A DNA stretch of 64,000 nucleotides from Lysinibacillus_B sp036662795. Lineage in GTDB: Bacteria; Bacillota; Bacilli; Bacillales_A; Planococcaceae. Each line of letters begins with the position of its first letter. Position 1 is the stretch's first letter. Position numbers and translations under genes: made by a program. The notes beneath the pieces are model-generated. The model was not told the origin of the DNA, ran no database searches, and saw only the letters and a list, made by a program, of their open reading frames with translations. This document shows, one piece after another, positions 25,352 through 33,111 of this stretch. The stretch covers positions 1-64,000 of the forward strand of contig NZ_JBAFWZ010000016.1 of assembly GCF_036662795.1 (NCBI RefSeq), given 5' to 3'.

Positions 25352-25495
25352 TTAAGCTTTTGCTTTAATAATCACCGTAACTTCTGAATCCGGATATACA
25401 TTTTTAACTCGATCAACAAAACCTTGAAAATTGATTGTTGCTTGAGTCATATTTTTTGTATCAATAACTTTTTCAGCTACTTTTCTTTTTGCCAT
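25352..25495 (-). CDS. 47-residue hypothetical phage protein
   Basis: MAKRKVAEKVIDTKNMTQ to VYPDSEVTVIIKAKA; GAAAGGAGTAAGTGAA before the ATG at 25495. A beta-alpha-beta mini-fold is suggested by its FQGFVDRVKNVYPDSEVTVII stretch. Lies directly downstream of the PP-loop gene. Function unknown. Confidence 0.55.
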   Translation of the reverse strand: MAKRKVAEKVIDTKNMTQATINFQGFVDRVKNVYPDSEVTVIIKAKA

Positions 25496-25532
25496 TTCAC
25501 TTACTCCTTTCTTTTGACGTTATGCTGAGTAA

Positions 25533-26255
25533 TTAATTACAAACAGTCGTATATGCTAATTCATATAAAATCCCACATTCACCCATTACTTCATCTTCTA
25601 AGCGACCACGTTCTGGGTCTAGTTCATCTAAAAAGATACCTTTTATACAACTAGCACCAATATCACGCTCTAGTGCTGCCATTTCTTTAAAACGCTCCGG
25701 GAAATGCTTTCGAATCATATTCCAGTATCCCATGCCACCTTTAACGCAACCAACGCAATTATTATTACGAAAACCTAGCTCATACATTAAAGGTCTTTTG
25801 ATTCCTAGTTTCTCTAACAATCCATGAACTTCATCTTTTGTTAACATCGCATCAATTAGAGGGAATACATGATCGTGCTCTGGATAAGTGTTTACCAAAC
25901 GTTCCGCTCGATTACGCTCTTCACTGTCATAACCCCAAACGTAACGTAGTAAATCATCTTGCGTTTGTTCCCAGCGCTGGCGTACTTTTCGTTTTAACTC
26001 GCTGGTACATGGCGCACCAGATGGACCATTGATATAGCGTCGTTGTTTCATAATATCAATAGCGCTATGCATTTTTTCATTTCTTAACAATGTGAATTTA
26101 CGTCCAATTACTTTCTCACAATCTTTCATAAATCTATAAGTATCTTCATGCTGCTCTTTCACGTCCAAGTAATAAATTTCGTCAATTTCATCCTTCATCA
26201 GATAAATCGATATGAAACTACTTACTCCACCGCTAAACCATGCAACTGTTTTCAT
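25533..26255 (-). CDS. Phage PAPS-reductase-like PP-loop ATP pyrophosphatase
   Basis: A 240-residue protein. The N-terminal PP motif is SGGVSS (residues 8-13). Cysteines at GAPCTSELKR, NNCVGC and MGECGILYE could hold an iron-sulfur cluster as in 4Fe-4S PAPS/APS reductases and DndC. Phages often carry one; the substrate is not known. The proper sulfur-assimilation partners are absent here. A role in nucleotide or tRNA thio-modification is an inference. Confidence 0.7.
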   Translation of the reverse strand: MKTVAWFSGGVSSFISIYLMKDEIDEIYYLDVKEQHEDTYRFMKDCEKVIGRKFTLLRNEKMHSAIDIMKQRRYINGPSGAPCTSELKRKVRQRWEQTQDDLLRYVWGYDSEERNRAERLVNTYPEHDHVFPLIDAMLTKDEVHGLLEKLGIKRPLMYELGFRNNNCVGCVKGGMGYWNMIRKHFPERFKEMAALERDIGASCIKGIFLDELDPERGRLEDEVMGECGILYELAYTTVCN

Positions 26256-26315
26256 TTACTCACCTTCCTTTACTAAACAAAATGTTTCTAGTGCTCATTA
26301 TTTTTGACGTTTTGT

Positions 26316-26639
26316 TTAGTATTCTGTTGATGCTATGATAAACGGCTCGTCTGTCGGAGTTGATAACATAACTTTTAGCCAATCGTTTAGTGTGACATTA
26401 AACGAATCTTCATCTTGCGGAATAATGTCACCAAGGATTTTTATAACACGGTCATATTCACTCTCTGTTAGTTCTCCCACTGAAATTACTATTTCTTTAT
26501 CTAGTGATACCTCGCCTTCGAAATACTCCTCGACTTCTTCTCTTGGAACGAATTGCTCGTACCATTTTTTCGCTTCTTCTTCATTTTTAGCGGCTACTAA
26601 ATCACAATCATTCATTTCAAACACTTTGTATTTTTCCAT
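26316..26639 (-). CDS. Hypothetical acidic phage protein
   Basis: About 107 residues starting MEKYKVFEMNDCDLVAAKNEEEAKKWY; AAAGGAGAGATTGAG precedes the ATG at 26639 (frame opens at 26666). The VAAKNEEEAKKWYEQFV element resembles small phage proteins with a beta-alpha-beta fold that act as decoys or regulators, but no family is assigned. Highly acidic overall. Confidence 0.6.
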   Translation of the reverse strand: MEKYKVFEMNDCDLVAAKNEEEAKKWYEQFVPREEVEEYFEGEVSLDKEIVISVGELTESEYDRVIKILGDIIPQDEDSFNVTLNDWLKVMLSTPTDEPFIIASTEY

Positions 26640-26702
26640 CTCAATCTCTCCTTTTTTACTCTGCATTTTTTCTTACGAGCATTGACGGATTGATGATTAA
26701 TT

Positions 26703-27221
26703 TTAAGATTCTACTGGTGATAAATCTTTTTGAATCGCTTCGGTTAGCCTTGGAAGTAAGTTATCTCTTAATGCTTTATCATCTGGAGAATAATCCAAGC
26801 ATCGATATTCATATGCATCATCAATTTCAGTACCGTAATACCAAGGATCAAACATGCCATCGTCGTAATCGTTATAACAAGACCAAACATGGTCATATTC
26901 AGAACGCGCAAAATCTTCGTCTATCGAGCCATCACGACGGGCCTCTAATATATACTTCACGATGTTTTTTAAAGTTGCTTCTGCATCTAATTCTTGTGTT
27001 TTACCGCACCCTAAATGCAATTTATTTAAAATATAACCATAAGAGTTTCGGTCAAAAAACTTCCTAAAGTCATCCATACCATGATGCGTCCAACGGAATG
27101 AATAATTACCATAATCAGTTACACAACTGAATAAACCTGTTGAATCTAACAAAAATATCCCCCAACCTTCACCGTCAATTGAAGGAATTTCATACCTCCA
27201 ATATTGGATTTTTTCACTCAT
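26703..27221 (-). CDS. Hypothetical phage protein
   Basis: A 172-residue acidic protein starting MSEKIQYWRYEIPSIDGEGWG; GAAGGAGATATTT is before the ATG at 27221 (frame opens at 27248). It contains WTHHGMDDFRKFF, a CGKTQELDAEATLKNIVKYI segment and a DYDDGMFDPWYYGTE region. The opening SIDGEGWGIFLLDS is typical of a small family of phage and plasmid proteins of unknown role. Confidence 0.6.
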   Translation of the reverse strand: MSEKIQYWRYEIPSIDGEGWGIFLLDSTGLFSCVTDYGNYSFRWTHHGMDDFRKFFDRNSYGYILNKLHLGCGKTQELDAEATLKNIVKYILEARRDGSIDEDFARSEYDHVWSCYNDYDDGMFDPWYYGTEIDDAYEYRCLDYSPDDKALRDNLLPRLTEAIQKDLSPVES

Positions 27222-27265
27222 AAATATCTCCTTCCTGCTACTCAACATTTTGATTCTTGTACCGA

Positions 27266-27505
27266 CTAAGCACTCTTCTTCCTAAGCACCGCCCAGCAAT
27301 TCTTATAAACACTGCTCTCTGAAAACACCGATTTATGACCTAGCCCATTATGCCGTCTATCAAAATGCTTTTTCTCCTGCTCATTACTACCCTGGCGTAT
27401 TACCTCAAAGCCCCTAGCTGTTAAATCAGCAATTGCAATATTTAACTCGGATTCATTCTTTCTGTTGATCTTCACTTCACCATTCCACTCTCTGCCCCAT
27501 CTCAT
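27266..27505 (-). CDS. Hypothetical phage protein
   Basis: A 79-residue basic protein (MRWGREWNGEVKINRKNESELNIAIADLTARGFEVI...). The core KNESELNIAIADLTARGFEVI is amphipathic, and SSVYKNCWAVLRKK closes the chain. It overlaps the downstream end of the zinc-finger gene (the stop at 27508). Function unknown. Confidence 0.55.
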   Translation of the reverse strand: MRWGREWNGEVKINRKNESELNIAIADLTARGFEVIRQGSNEQEKKHFDRRHNGLGHKSVFSESSVYKNCWAVLRKKSA

Positions 27506-27507
27506 GA

Positions 27508-27696
27508 TTACCCCACCTTTTGTTTTATTGTGGCATCTAGCACACTACCAATCTCAATGAACTCATCTCGTACTGGACACTTTAAACAAGCATCTGAATA
27601 GTTGTATTGCTGACGATAAGGACACTTGCGACAACGGTTATTAAACAGCAGCGTTTGTCTGTCTAAAGCCTCAATGCGTGTATAAGTTAGCTCCAT
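27508..27696 (-). CDS. Small zinc-ribbon-like protein
   Basis: A 62-residue protein with two CxxC pairs, CRKCP and CLKCP, 14 residues apart, consistent with one bound zinc. The N-terminus MELTYTRIEALDRQTLLF is helical. It follows the RecU gene by 12 bp and overlaps its own downstream neighbour closely. Probably a nucleic-acid-binding accessory protein. Confidence 0.6.
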   Translation of the reverse strand: MELTYTRIEALDRQTLLFNNRCRKCPYRQQYNYSDACLKCPVRDEFIEIGSVLDATIKQKVG

Positions 27697-27708
27697 TCGA
27701 CCGTCACC

Positions 27709-28215
27709 TCATATCGCCTCTAAATAATGCAGCGTGTACCCGTCTTTCGATTTCACTTCTTGCCCCATCTTTTCAAATTCGTCATAAGCGATAGATTTAC
27801 GACCACCACTTTCAGCTCGTTCCATAGCCCATTTAAGCGTTGCAAATGGAAGGTAGTAGTATTTGTCGTATTTGCTAAAATAAACGATTAGGAAAGCGAC
27901 TGCGCCTTTTTCTGCCCATGATTTCAATAAGTTATATTGGTGCTTCTCTAAATTAGCTAAAGGAAAATTCGTTCCAGAAATTTGTTTTGCATCAAAAATC
28001 AATGCAGTGCCTTTATAAATGCCACAGTAGTCAACCCATGTTGCCTTTTCTTTACGGCCTTTAATAGTTCGCCCGAAATCTTCTATAATCTGCACTGGTG
28101 TTGGGATTTTATTAACCTCTGCTACCCCTGCATTGCGATATTTATTATTTGCCATGTCGATAATGCGCTCCAGGTGCATCCCTCGATTGGCGTATGATCT
28201 GTTTTTGTATGTCAC
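27709..28215 (-). CDS. recU: RecU-like Holliday junction resolvase
   Basis: A 168-residue protein starting at a GTG with GGAGGGGCAGCA before it. RecU motifs are visible: NRGMHLERII, TWVDYCGIYKGTALIFDAKQ (catalytic Asp and the DxK pair), FPLANLEKHQ, and FLIVYFSKYDKYYYLPFA. It resolves recombination intermediates before packaging, a phage alternative to the host enzyme. Catalytic residues appear intact. Confidence 0.85.
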   Translation of the reverse strand: MTYKNRSYANRGMHLERIIDMANNKYRNAGVAEVNKIPTPVQIIEDFGRTIKGRKEKATWVDYCGIYKGTALIFDAKQISGTNFPLANLEKHQYNLLKSWAEKGAVAFLIVYFSKYDKYYYLPFATLKWAMERAESGGRKSIAYDEFEKMGQEVKSKDGYTLHYLEAI

Positions 28216-28226
28216 TGCTGCCCCTC

Positions 28227-28382
28227 CTAACTAACCCTTGCCTGACGCTCTCGTTCCCTATGTTCTAAATACAAATTACGCCATCCTTCTGCTTTAGCTT
28301 CTGCAAGCTCATCATCCGTAAAGTGCCCAACCCTACGGACCATTTGCTGATCAACTTGCTTGTACAACGTGACTACTCTCAT
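28227..28382 (-). CDS. 51-residue hypothetical protein
   Basis: MRVVTLYKQVDQQMVRRVGHFTDDELAEAKAEGWRN, then a basic RERERQARVS tail. AGGTGATACCAA precedes the ATG at 28382. The FTDDELAEAKAEGWRNLYL stretch is a helical pair found in small Bacillus phage proteins. It ends 12 bp before the RecU start. Confidence 0.6.
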   Translation of the reverse strand: MRVVTLYKQVDQQMVRRVGHFTDDELAEAKAEGWRNLYLEHRERERQARVS

Positions 28383-28412
28383 TTGGTATCACCTCGTCAA
28401 TCGTCACTTGTT

Positions 28413-28655
28413 TTACGATGCTTTTACATATTTCGAATTAACTGCCGTGTACTCAATTTCGAACTGTAGCCCTTCCGTGAGCTTCGTTCTGTTGTTGATT
28501 GCATCAGCCATTTCGTCACCGTCAAAGCATATCGTTCTGAAAGTACGCTTTCCGTCCACTAGCCAATAAATGCGGCAATATTCAAATGTCCTAAACCCAA
28601 CATGCGTTACTCCGTTTCCTGCTACATGCATATCTTTAAATGGCATTTTGTTCAC
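28413..28655 (-). CDS. Hypothetical phage protein
   Basis: An 80-residue protein (MNKMPFKDMHVAGNGVTHVGFRTFEYCRIYWLVDGKR...). The FRTICFDGDEMADAINNRTKLTEG stretch looks like a small alpha/beta fold. It overlaps the YopX gene by 20 bp. Function unknown. Confidence 0.55.
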   Translation of the reverse strand: MNKMPFKDMHVAGNGVTHVGFRTFEYCRIYWLVDGKRTFRTICFDGDEMADAINNRTKLTEGLQFEIEYTAVNSKYVKAS

Positions 28656-29061
28656 CTGCCAATAGCTCTGGATTTTCGTAAATGTTGCCGATGATTTTAT
28701 AACTCTGTCTAATCGACTTATCGAAATCGATGTATTGCTTGCCGTAATCTTTTGTGTAAGCTAAAAATCTATAACGCATTTCTTTTTCGTCATAAACAAC
28801 CACTGCGTTTGCCTTGAAATGTTCTCGACCTTGTTTCCACCCGAAATAAACACTACTTTTCAACGGCACAATATCACCTTCATATAATTCAATGTCACCG
28901 TTTACTTTTAGGCCTGTGTATTGCATATAAACCACGCCATCTTCTTGCTCTTCGTTCGTTATGCATGTATACATAGCGTGTGTTTCTTGGTCCATATCAA
29001 TCAGTTGCTCATGCGATAATAATTCATTTTCGAACCATGCTCGAAACTTAATCTCCCTCAT
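28636..29061 (-). CDS. YopX-family phage protein
   Basis: A 141-residue protein starting MREIKFRAWFENEL, with MQYTGLKVNGDIELYEGDIV and a closing KIIGNIYENPELL, all typical of the YopX family. GGAGGGCAAT precedes the ATG at 29061 (frame opens at 29073). YopX proteins are common near phage replication genes and have an unknown role. Confidence 0.85.
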   Translation of the reverse strand: MREIKFRAWFENELLSHEQLIDMDQETHAMYTCITNEEQEDGVVYMQYTGLKVNGDIELYEGDIVPLKSSVYFGWKQGREHFKANAVVVYDEKEMRYRFLAYTKDYGKQYIDFDKSIRQSYKIIGNIYENPELLAGEQNAI

Positions 29062-29075
29062 ATTGCCCTCCAATC

Positions 29076-29094
29076 AAGGGGCGTGGTGCCCCTT
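29076..29094 (-). other. Intergenic hairpin before the YopX gene
   Basis: AAGGGGC/GCCCCTT, 7 bp with loop GTGGT, between the helicase-loader stop and the YopX ribosome binding site. No T tract follows, so it is not a terminator. Similar hairpins occur at 33899-33944 and 34309-34329. Confidence 0.5.
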
Positions 29095-29938
29095 ATGCTA
29101 ATCGATAATTTAAAGACAAATCCTTTTCAACCGTCATAAAATACTGTTTACACATCATGTAGATTCTGGTGCCGAGCCCTTCATCAAGTGCAATCATTTC
29201 GTTAAAATCTAACTCGCTGCTGATAAAGATTGGCTTGTTATTCATCTGGCGGTAGTTAATCACTGCAAACAATTGTTTAAGCTCCCACTCACTAGCCTGC
29301 GGAACACGAATTCTTTTTCCATCACGATCCGGCTTACTAGCAGGCTTAAATAAGTCATCGATATATAAAATCTCAACTTCCTTCATGCGTATTAGCTTGG
29401 CTTCTAATTTCTCGAAGTCGTTGCGCAAATCGTTAAAGCCCTCAACATAAGGGAAATAAAGCACACTCTCTAACTTTTTTTGCATCATGTTATTGGATAA
29501 CGCTGTTAGTAAATGCGTTTTGCCACAACCAGGCTGTCCGAGTAGCGCAATGCTATTTTGTTCAGTCCCTTTGATATCGCTGTATTCTTGAAAGTACTTC
29601 GTTGCAATATCCTTCATAGCTTTTGCTACAGGACGGTTCGTAATCTCATAGTTTGAGAATGTTTTATTTTTAAACTCGTCCGTAATTTCACTAACTTTTA
29701 AGAGATTGTTCGCTCGCTTTTGTAGCTGGCAATCACAATCGACCCAAACTTCGTACTCTTTGCCTTTGGTGCAGCAGTCCTCTTCATCGACTTTCTTAAC
29801 AATTAGGCCACCAACATCCTTGCATTTCGGACACTCATATTCACGTTCATTCAAGGCTTGACCGTTTTGTAATGACTGTTGGTACTGTGTTTTGAGTCGC
29901 TCCATTACCTTTGCTATTGGATCCATTTGCTTGGCCAC
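29093..29938 (-). CDS. DnaC/DnaI-like helicase loader ATPase
   Basis: A 281-residue protein. Residues 36-70 have CPKC, CC and CDC clusters, a zinc-binding N-terminus. Walker A is GQPGCGKTH (134-142) and Walker B is EILYIDDLF; LIEL-type sensor and GLGTRIYMM (arginine finger region) follow. It loads the replicative helicase at the phage origin. The ATG lies within the end of the DnaD gene, overlapping by 92 bp, a conserved pairing. Confidence 0.85.
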   Translation of the reverse strand: MAKQMDPIAKVMERLKTQYQQSLQNGQALNEREYECPKCKDVGGLIVKKVDEEDCCTKGKEYEVWVDCDCQLQKRANNLLKVSEITDEFKNKTFSNYEITNRPVAKAMKDIATKYFQEYSDIKGTEQNSIALLGQPGCGKTHLLTALSNNMMQKKLESVLYFPYVEGFNDLRNDFEKLEAKLIRMKEVEILYIDDLFKPASKPDRDGKRIRVPQASEWELKQLFAVINYRQMNNKPIFISSELDFNEMIALDEGLGTRIYMMCKQYFMTVEKDLSLNYRLA

Positions 29939-30809
29939 CTTTCGTTAAGAAGTCTTGATGCGTGTTAATAGCATGTTCTGTAGACCAGCGTCGTAATATG
30001 CCATCGATGTAGTTAATAAACGGCTTTCCACGGTCCAATGCTATTTTCATAGCTTCAATGATTAAATCAGCATCTAAGTGTAGTTCCAGTAATTTGTTAA
30101 TATCCTGGGCATCCCGATAATTTAATGAACGGAAATGCTCCTCGAAGAAAGTTTTGATTTTGATAAAAGATTCATCTATGTGAGAAGGGAGAGGAGGAGC
30201 TTCTTTCTCTTCTTCTTTTTCTTTATCTTCTTCTTTATCTTCTTCTTTATCTTCTTCTTTATCTTCCCCCCTTGACGTCGACGTATCGTATAACGTATCG
30301 TGAGAACCTTGATTTAATGGGGTTTCTTCATTTTTAGCTTTGTTAGCAGGATTTCCTTCTAACGAGTCGTTGCACGTATCGTCACACGTAACGTAATACG
30401 ATTCGAAAACTGATTTTATCGACTCGTTCGGAACACCTTCTGCCACGTATTCAATCAATGAAATATCCTTCACTTCTGGTAACTCTGACCTCACACAATC
30501 CAACATCGGCTTACCACCACGAGTAAGGTTGTATTTGCCCCAATTTTTGATGGCAATTTCACGAGTTTCTGGATTGTATCTAATTAAATTATGATGTTCT
30601 GAAAACCGTTGCATCAGTGCATTTACACTTTCCATCGAGTAGCCAAGTTCGAATGCTATTTGCTTTTTTGTGATGCTGTAAATGCCGATTTGTGTTGTCC
30701 GTTCATTTGTTAATAAGTAGAGGAAAAAGTATTTATCTTCGCCCGTCATTTCCTCAATTACATGCGGATCATTCCAAAATGATGTGTGAACTAAACGAAA
30801 TTTAGCCAT
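29847..30809 (-). CDS. DnaD-like replication initiation protein
   Basis: A 320-residue protein. The N-terminal winged helix (FRLVHTSFWNDPHVIEEMTGEDKYFFLYLL) is followed by an acidic low-complexity linker with four EEDK repeats (about residues 181-196) and a DnaD-like C-terminal domain (ESFIKIKTFFEEHFRSLN, then FINYIDGILRRWSTE). This is the phage initiator. Its linker-coding DNA holds the candidate iterons at 30281-30394, as in lambda O, so the origin may lie inside this gene. Confidence 0.8.
   Translation of the reverse strand: MAKFRLVHTSFWNDPHVIEEMTGEDKYFFLYLLTNERTTQIGIYSITKKQIAFELGYSMESVNALMQRFSEHHNLIRYNPETREIAIKNWGKYNLTRGGKPMLDCVRSELPEVKDISLIEYVAEGVPNESIKSVFESYYVTCDDTCNDSLEGNPANKAKNEETPLNQGSHDTLYDTSTSRGEDKEEDKEEDKEEDKEKEEEKEAPPLPSHIDESFIKIKTFFEEHFRSLNYRDAQDINKLLELHLDADLIIEAMKIALDRGKPFINYIDGILRRWSTEHAINTHQDFLTKGGQANGSNSKGNGATQNTVPTVITKRSSLE
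30281..30394. repeat. Candidate replication origin iterons
   Basis: ACGTATCGT occurs at 30281-30289, 30293-30301 and 30374-30382, and as ACGTAACGT at 30386-30394. Members of each pair are 12 bp apart, and the two pairs are 93 bp apart. Nearby are CGAGTCG (30364) and CGACTCG (30419) inverted repeats. The position in the linker of the initiator gene is the same as that of lambda ori. Confidence 0.5.
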
Positions 30810-30843
30810 TGCCCTTGCCCTCCTAGTTATGAATCAAAGGGGA

Positions 30844-31644
30844 TTACTCCCCCTCTGTTACCTCAAATTCTGGTGCCTCAATGAAAAACTCTGTATCTGG
30901 AGTAATATCCTTCATTTCACGTTTTGGAGCTGTACCTTCATCGTGCGCCACTTGTTGTTGCATTTCGACACTTATCGGTAGGTACTTCCACATGTGACGT
31001 ACAACGGTTTTCTTTGCCATTTCTTCGTAGTCTGTAGCCCACGGAGAATAGTTTGAATTAGCAGCTTTTGAGCGACCTTTACGCTTCTCGATTTCCGCTT
31101 TCGACATAAACTCAAACTGATAGCCTCCATCTTTGAAATGCGCTACCGCATAAGCCCCCACAAATTGACCCTTTTCAGCCTCCATAGACGGCTTGTGTTG
31201 GAGTTTTGGTTTTAACCCTAATTCGTATTCGAACTCATCCTTTTCGTACACCGCATGGGCGTAAATTGACTGAATGTGACCACTTCGACGAGCAAGATCA
31301 ATCATGCCCTTATAACCGATAATGAATTGAACTTCTGTAATACCTTTTTTATTATTTTTGAAAGGAAGTAAGTAACAGTGACCCATCAAACCAGGTTCCA
31401 AACCTAATTGTGCCGCTTGCATTACTGCTCCTAACAAACTCGAAACATCTGCATCTTTAAGTGCTGGAGTTGTGCGAATAGTTGTCATTGCTAAGCGCAT
31501 TAAACGGTCAACATCCATGTGTTTAGGTAAAGCTTGAGCCATAGCCGGAGCCATTTGTTTTAAATAATCATCAATAGTTTTAGGTTTCTGCTGTGCAGCT
31601 GGTGCCTGTTGCATTTGAGCCTTTAAATCGTTTGTAGTTGCCAT
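30844..31644 (-). CDS. recT: RecT-family single-strand annealing protein
   Basis: A 266-residue protein with AMTTIRTTPALKDADVSSLLGAVMQAAQLGLEPGLMGHCYLLPF and FIIGYKGMIDLARRSGHIQS, both RecT landmarks. The C-terminal part is acidic. It anneals complementary strands made by the YqaJ nuclease encoded next. Directly upstream of the DnaD gene. Confidence 0.9.
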   Translation of the reverse strand: MATTNDLKAQMQQAPAAQQKPKTIDDYLKQMAPAMAQALPKHMDVDRLMRLAMTTIRTTPALKDADVSSLLGAVMQAAQLGLEPGLMGHCYLLPFKNNKKGITEVQFIIGYKGMIDLARRSGHIQSIYAHAVYEKDEFEYELGLKPKLQHKPSMEAEKGQFVGAYAVAHFKDGGYQFEFMSKAEIEKRKGRSKAANSNYSPWATDYEEMAKKTVVRHMWKYLPISVEMQQQVAHDEGTAPKREMKDITPDTEFFIEAPEFEVTEGE

Positions 31645-31646
31645 AA

Positions 31647-32576
31647 TTAATTAGCCTCCTTAATCGATAAACGACGTGATAATGATTCATTACAATATTT
31701 CTTATATACTTCTGGCTGTTCTGCCTTTAATCGCTTGCTGTCAATGCGATTAGATGTGATTGTTTTATAAATGACTTTGAAACGATTGGAATGACCTTCC
31801 GCTGCATCTTCCAGTGTTAATTTCAGTTGATTTTCATACTCTTTACGTTGAGACTCTAGTTGCTTTTCCTCAGCTTTTAACGATTCAATCGCTTCAATAA
31901 CTGTGTTCATCTGCTCGTCCAACATAATGGCCGAACCGTCATCTTGTGGGTACATCTTTGCTAAAAACTCACTAGCTGATGAACTGCCATCGATTGCAGG
32001 TGGTACGTTAGCAAGTACGTGATTTTCCCAGAAGTCTTTTTCTCGCTCGATCATTAACTGGATAAACTCATCGTCTCGCTCAACTTCTTTCCAAACGAAG
32101 TTGTTACCGCCAATTAATACCGCAATATAAGCCTTTTCAAAGCCAGTAACCGCTAGGTAATGTTGCAACTGACAGATGTATGCAGCTGGTACCTCGTCAC
32201 CTTCCCAGGCATCTTTGTTGTATGTGGAAGTAGTTTTGCATTCAAGAAGCGCCTTTTCACCCACAATTCGACGGTCAAGGTTAGCTGTCATAAACGGATA
32301 ATCAGTGTGGCGTAACATGCGATTAACACGCTGCACTTTCTTCCCAGTACGCTTTGCAAACTCTTGAGCAACTACATCTTCTAAGACATTGCCCCAGTAA
32401 ATAAATTCATTATCGATTTCTTCAGCAAAATCAGATGTTTTATCGATATATAATTGAAACGCTGATTTCCAACGGTTAAAACCAAGGATTGCCGATGCAT
32501 CCGAACCACCAATACCGCTTTTACGTAACTGTAGCCATTCGATACGGCTCATTTCTTTAGTAGAAACTGCTTCCAT
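31647..32576 (-). CDS. YqaJ-family viral exonuclease
   Basis: A 309-residue protein. YqaJ landmarks: EWLQLRKSGIGGSDASAILGFN, FIYWGNVLEDVVAQEFAKRTG, YPFMTANLDRRIV (catalytic Asp), LLECKTTST (catalytic Glu and Lys), QLQHYLAVTG. The C-terminal 90 residues form a long coiled coil (VIEAIESLKAEEKQLESQRKEYENQLKL). With RecT it forms a phage recombination pair. Start ATG 32576. Confidence 0.9.
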   Translation of the reverse strand: MEAVSTKEMSRIEWLQLRKSGIGGSDASAILGFNRWKSAFQLYIDKTSDFAEEIDNEFIYWGNVLEDVVAQEFAKRTGKKVQRVNRMLRHTDYPFMTANLDRRIVGEKALLECKTTSTYNKDAWEGDEVPAAYICQLQHYLAVTGFEKAYIAVLIGGNNFVWKEVERDDEFIQLMIEREKDFWENHVLANVPPAIDGSSSASEFLAKMYPQDDGSAIMLDEQMNTVIEAIESLKAEEKQLESQRKEYENQLKLTLEDAAEGHSNRFKVIYKTITSNRIDSKRLKAEQPEVYKKYCNESLSRRLSIKEAN

Positions 32577-32623
32577 TTCAATGCCCTCCTATGTTAAAAT
32601 CAGTAAAAATATTTGATTTTAGA

Positions 32624-32650
32624 GACCACTTTGCAGAGTGGTCTTTTTTA
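32624..32650 (+). terminator. Plus-strand terminator-like unit
   Basis: GACCACT/AGTGGTC around a 6-nt loop, followed on the plus strand by TTTTTT. There is no plus-strand protein gene; TTAAAAT upstream might be a -10 box. One of several such units in the prophage. Confidence 0.5.
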
Positions 32651-32833
32651 TGCGATTTTTTTCACCAGATCGTTATCGAACAACCAACGAACTAAACAAT
32701 CTGTACTGCAAAATGTTAAATCCTCATACTCAACAACTTGTTCATCTTCTCCACAATATTCACAAGGTTTCACTTCTGGAGTACAACCATCTGCATAACC
32801 TGTGTGTATCATGTTCTCGATAACTGCATGCAT
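32648..32833 (-). CDS. Small zinc-finger-like protein
   Basis: A 61-residue protein (MHAVIENMIHTGYADG...) with CEYCG and CSTDC, a four-cysteine zinc site, and an aromatic tail (VRWLFDNDLVKK). AGGTGAATAGA precedes the ATG at 32833; the frame opens nine bases earlier at GTG. Lies in front of the YqaJ gene in the early operon. Confidence 0.6.
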   Translation of the reverse strand: MHAVIENMIHTGYADGCTPEVKPCEYCGEDEQVVEYEDLTFCSTDCLVRWLFDNDLVKKIA

Positions 32834-32901
32834 TCTATTCACCTACTTTCTGATGGCATCCCATCAAGCAGCCAACGATTCGTTGCTAGGAGGGATTTTC
32901 A

Positions 32902-32934
32902 ATGGCAGAGAAAATCCGATTCGTAAATTCGTAG
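32902..32934 (+). CDS. Possible 10-residue leader peptide
   Basis: ATG at 32902 opens MAEKIRFVNS and a stop, with a perfect AGGAGGG 7 nt upstream. It is on the plus strand against the surrounding operon and just before the short plus-strand transcript unit at 32977. It could be a chance frame; the strong ribosome binding site is the only support. Confidence 0.25.
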   Translation: MAEKIRFVNS

Positions 32935-32954
32935 ACTGCTTGACGAGAGCGAAT

Positions 32955-33039
32955 TTACATTCGCACTGTCTTTTGATATAATGCTATTAACTGAGTTTGA
33001 CCTAGCTGTTTAATCGTTGGCGCGATTAAGCAGTTTTTT
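32955..33039 (+). ncRNA. Short plus-strand transcript unit with promoter and terminator
   Basis: TTACAT (32955-32960), 16 nt, TATAAT (32977-32982) forms a good promoter; a 10-to-11-bp hairpin (33006-33016 with 33023-33033) ending in six T follows about 20 nt after the likely start. The RNA would be about 50 nt and antisense to the 26-residue gene and the leader upstream of the zinc-finger gene. Confidence 0.45.
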
Positions 33040-33106
33040 GTTTTCTCCAATGTAATGCCACTAATTCTTCTTTTAGCGATAATCGTTTTTTCTTCCAAAA
33101 CCACAT
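33026..33106 (-). CDS. 26-residue basic peptide
   Basis: MWFWKKKRLSLKEELVALHW and a RKQKTA tail; GGGGTG lies 6 nt before the ATG at 33106. An aromatic N-terminus followed by basic residues suggests a membrane-active or regulatory peptide. Its stop is inside the plus-strand hairpin. Low confidence because of length. Confidence 0.35.
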   Translation of the reverse strand: MWFWKKKRLSLKEELVALHWRKQKTA

Positions 33107-33111
33107 TGCAT

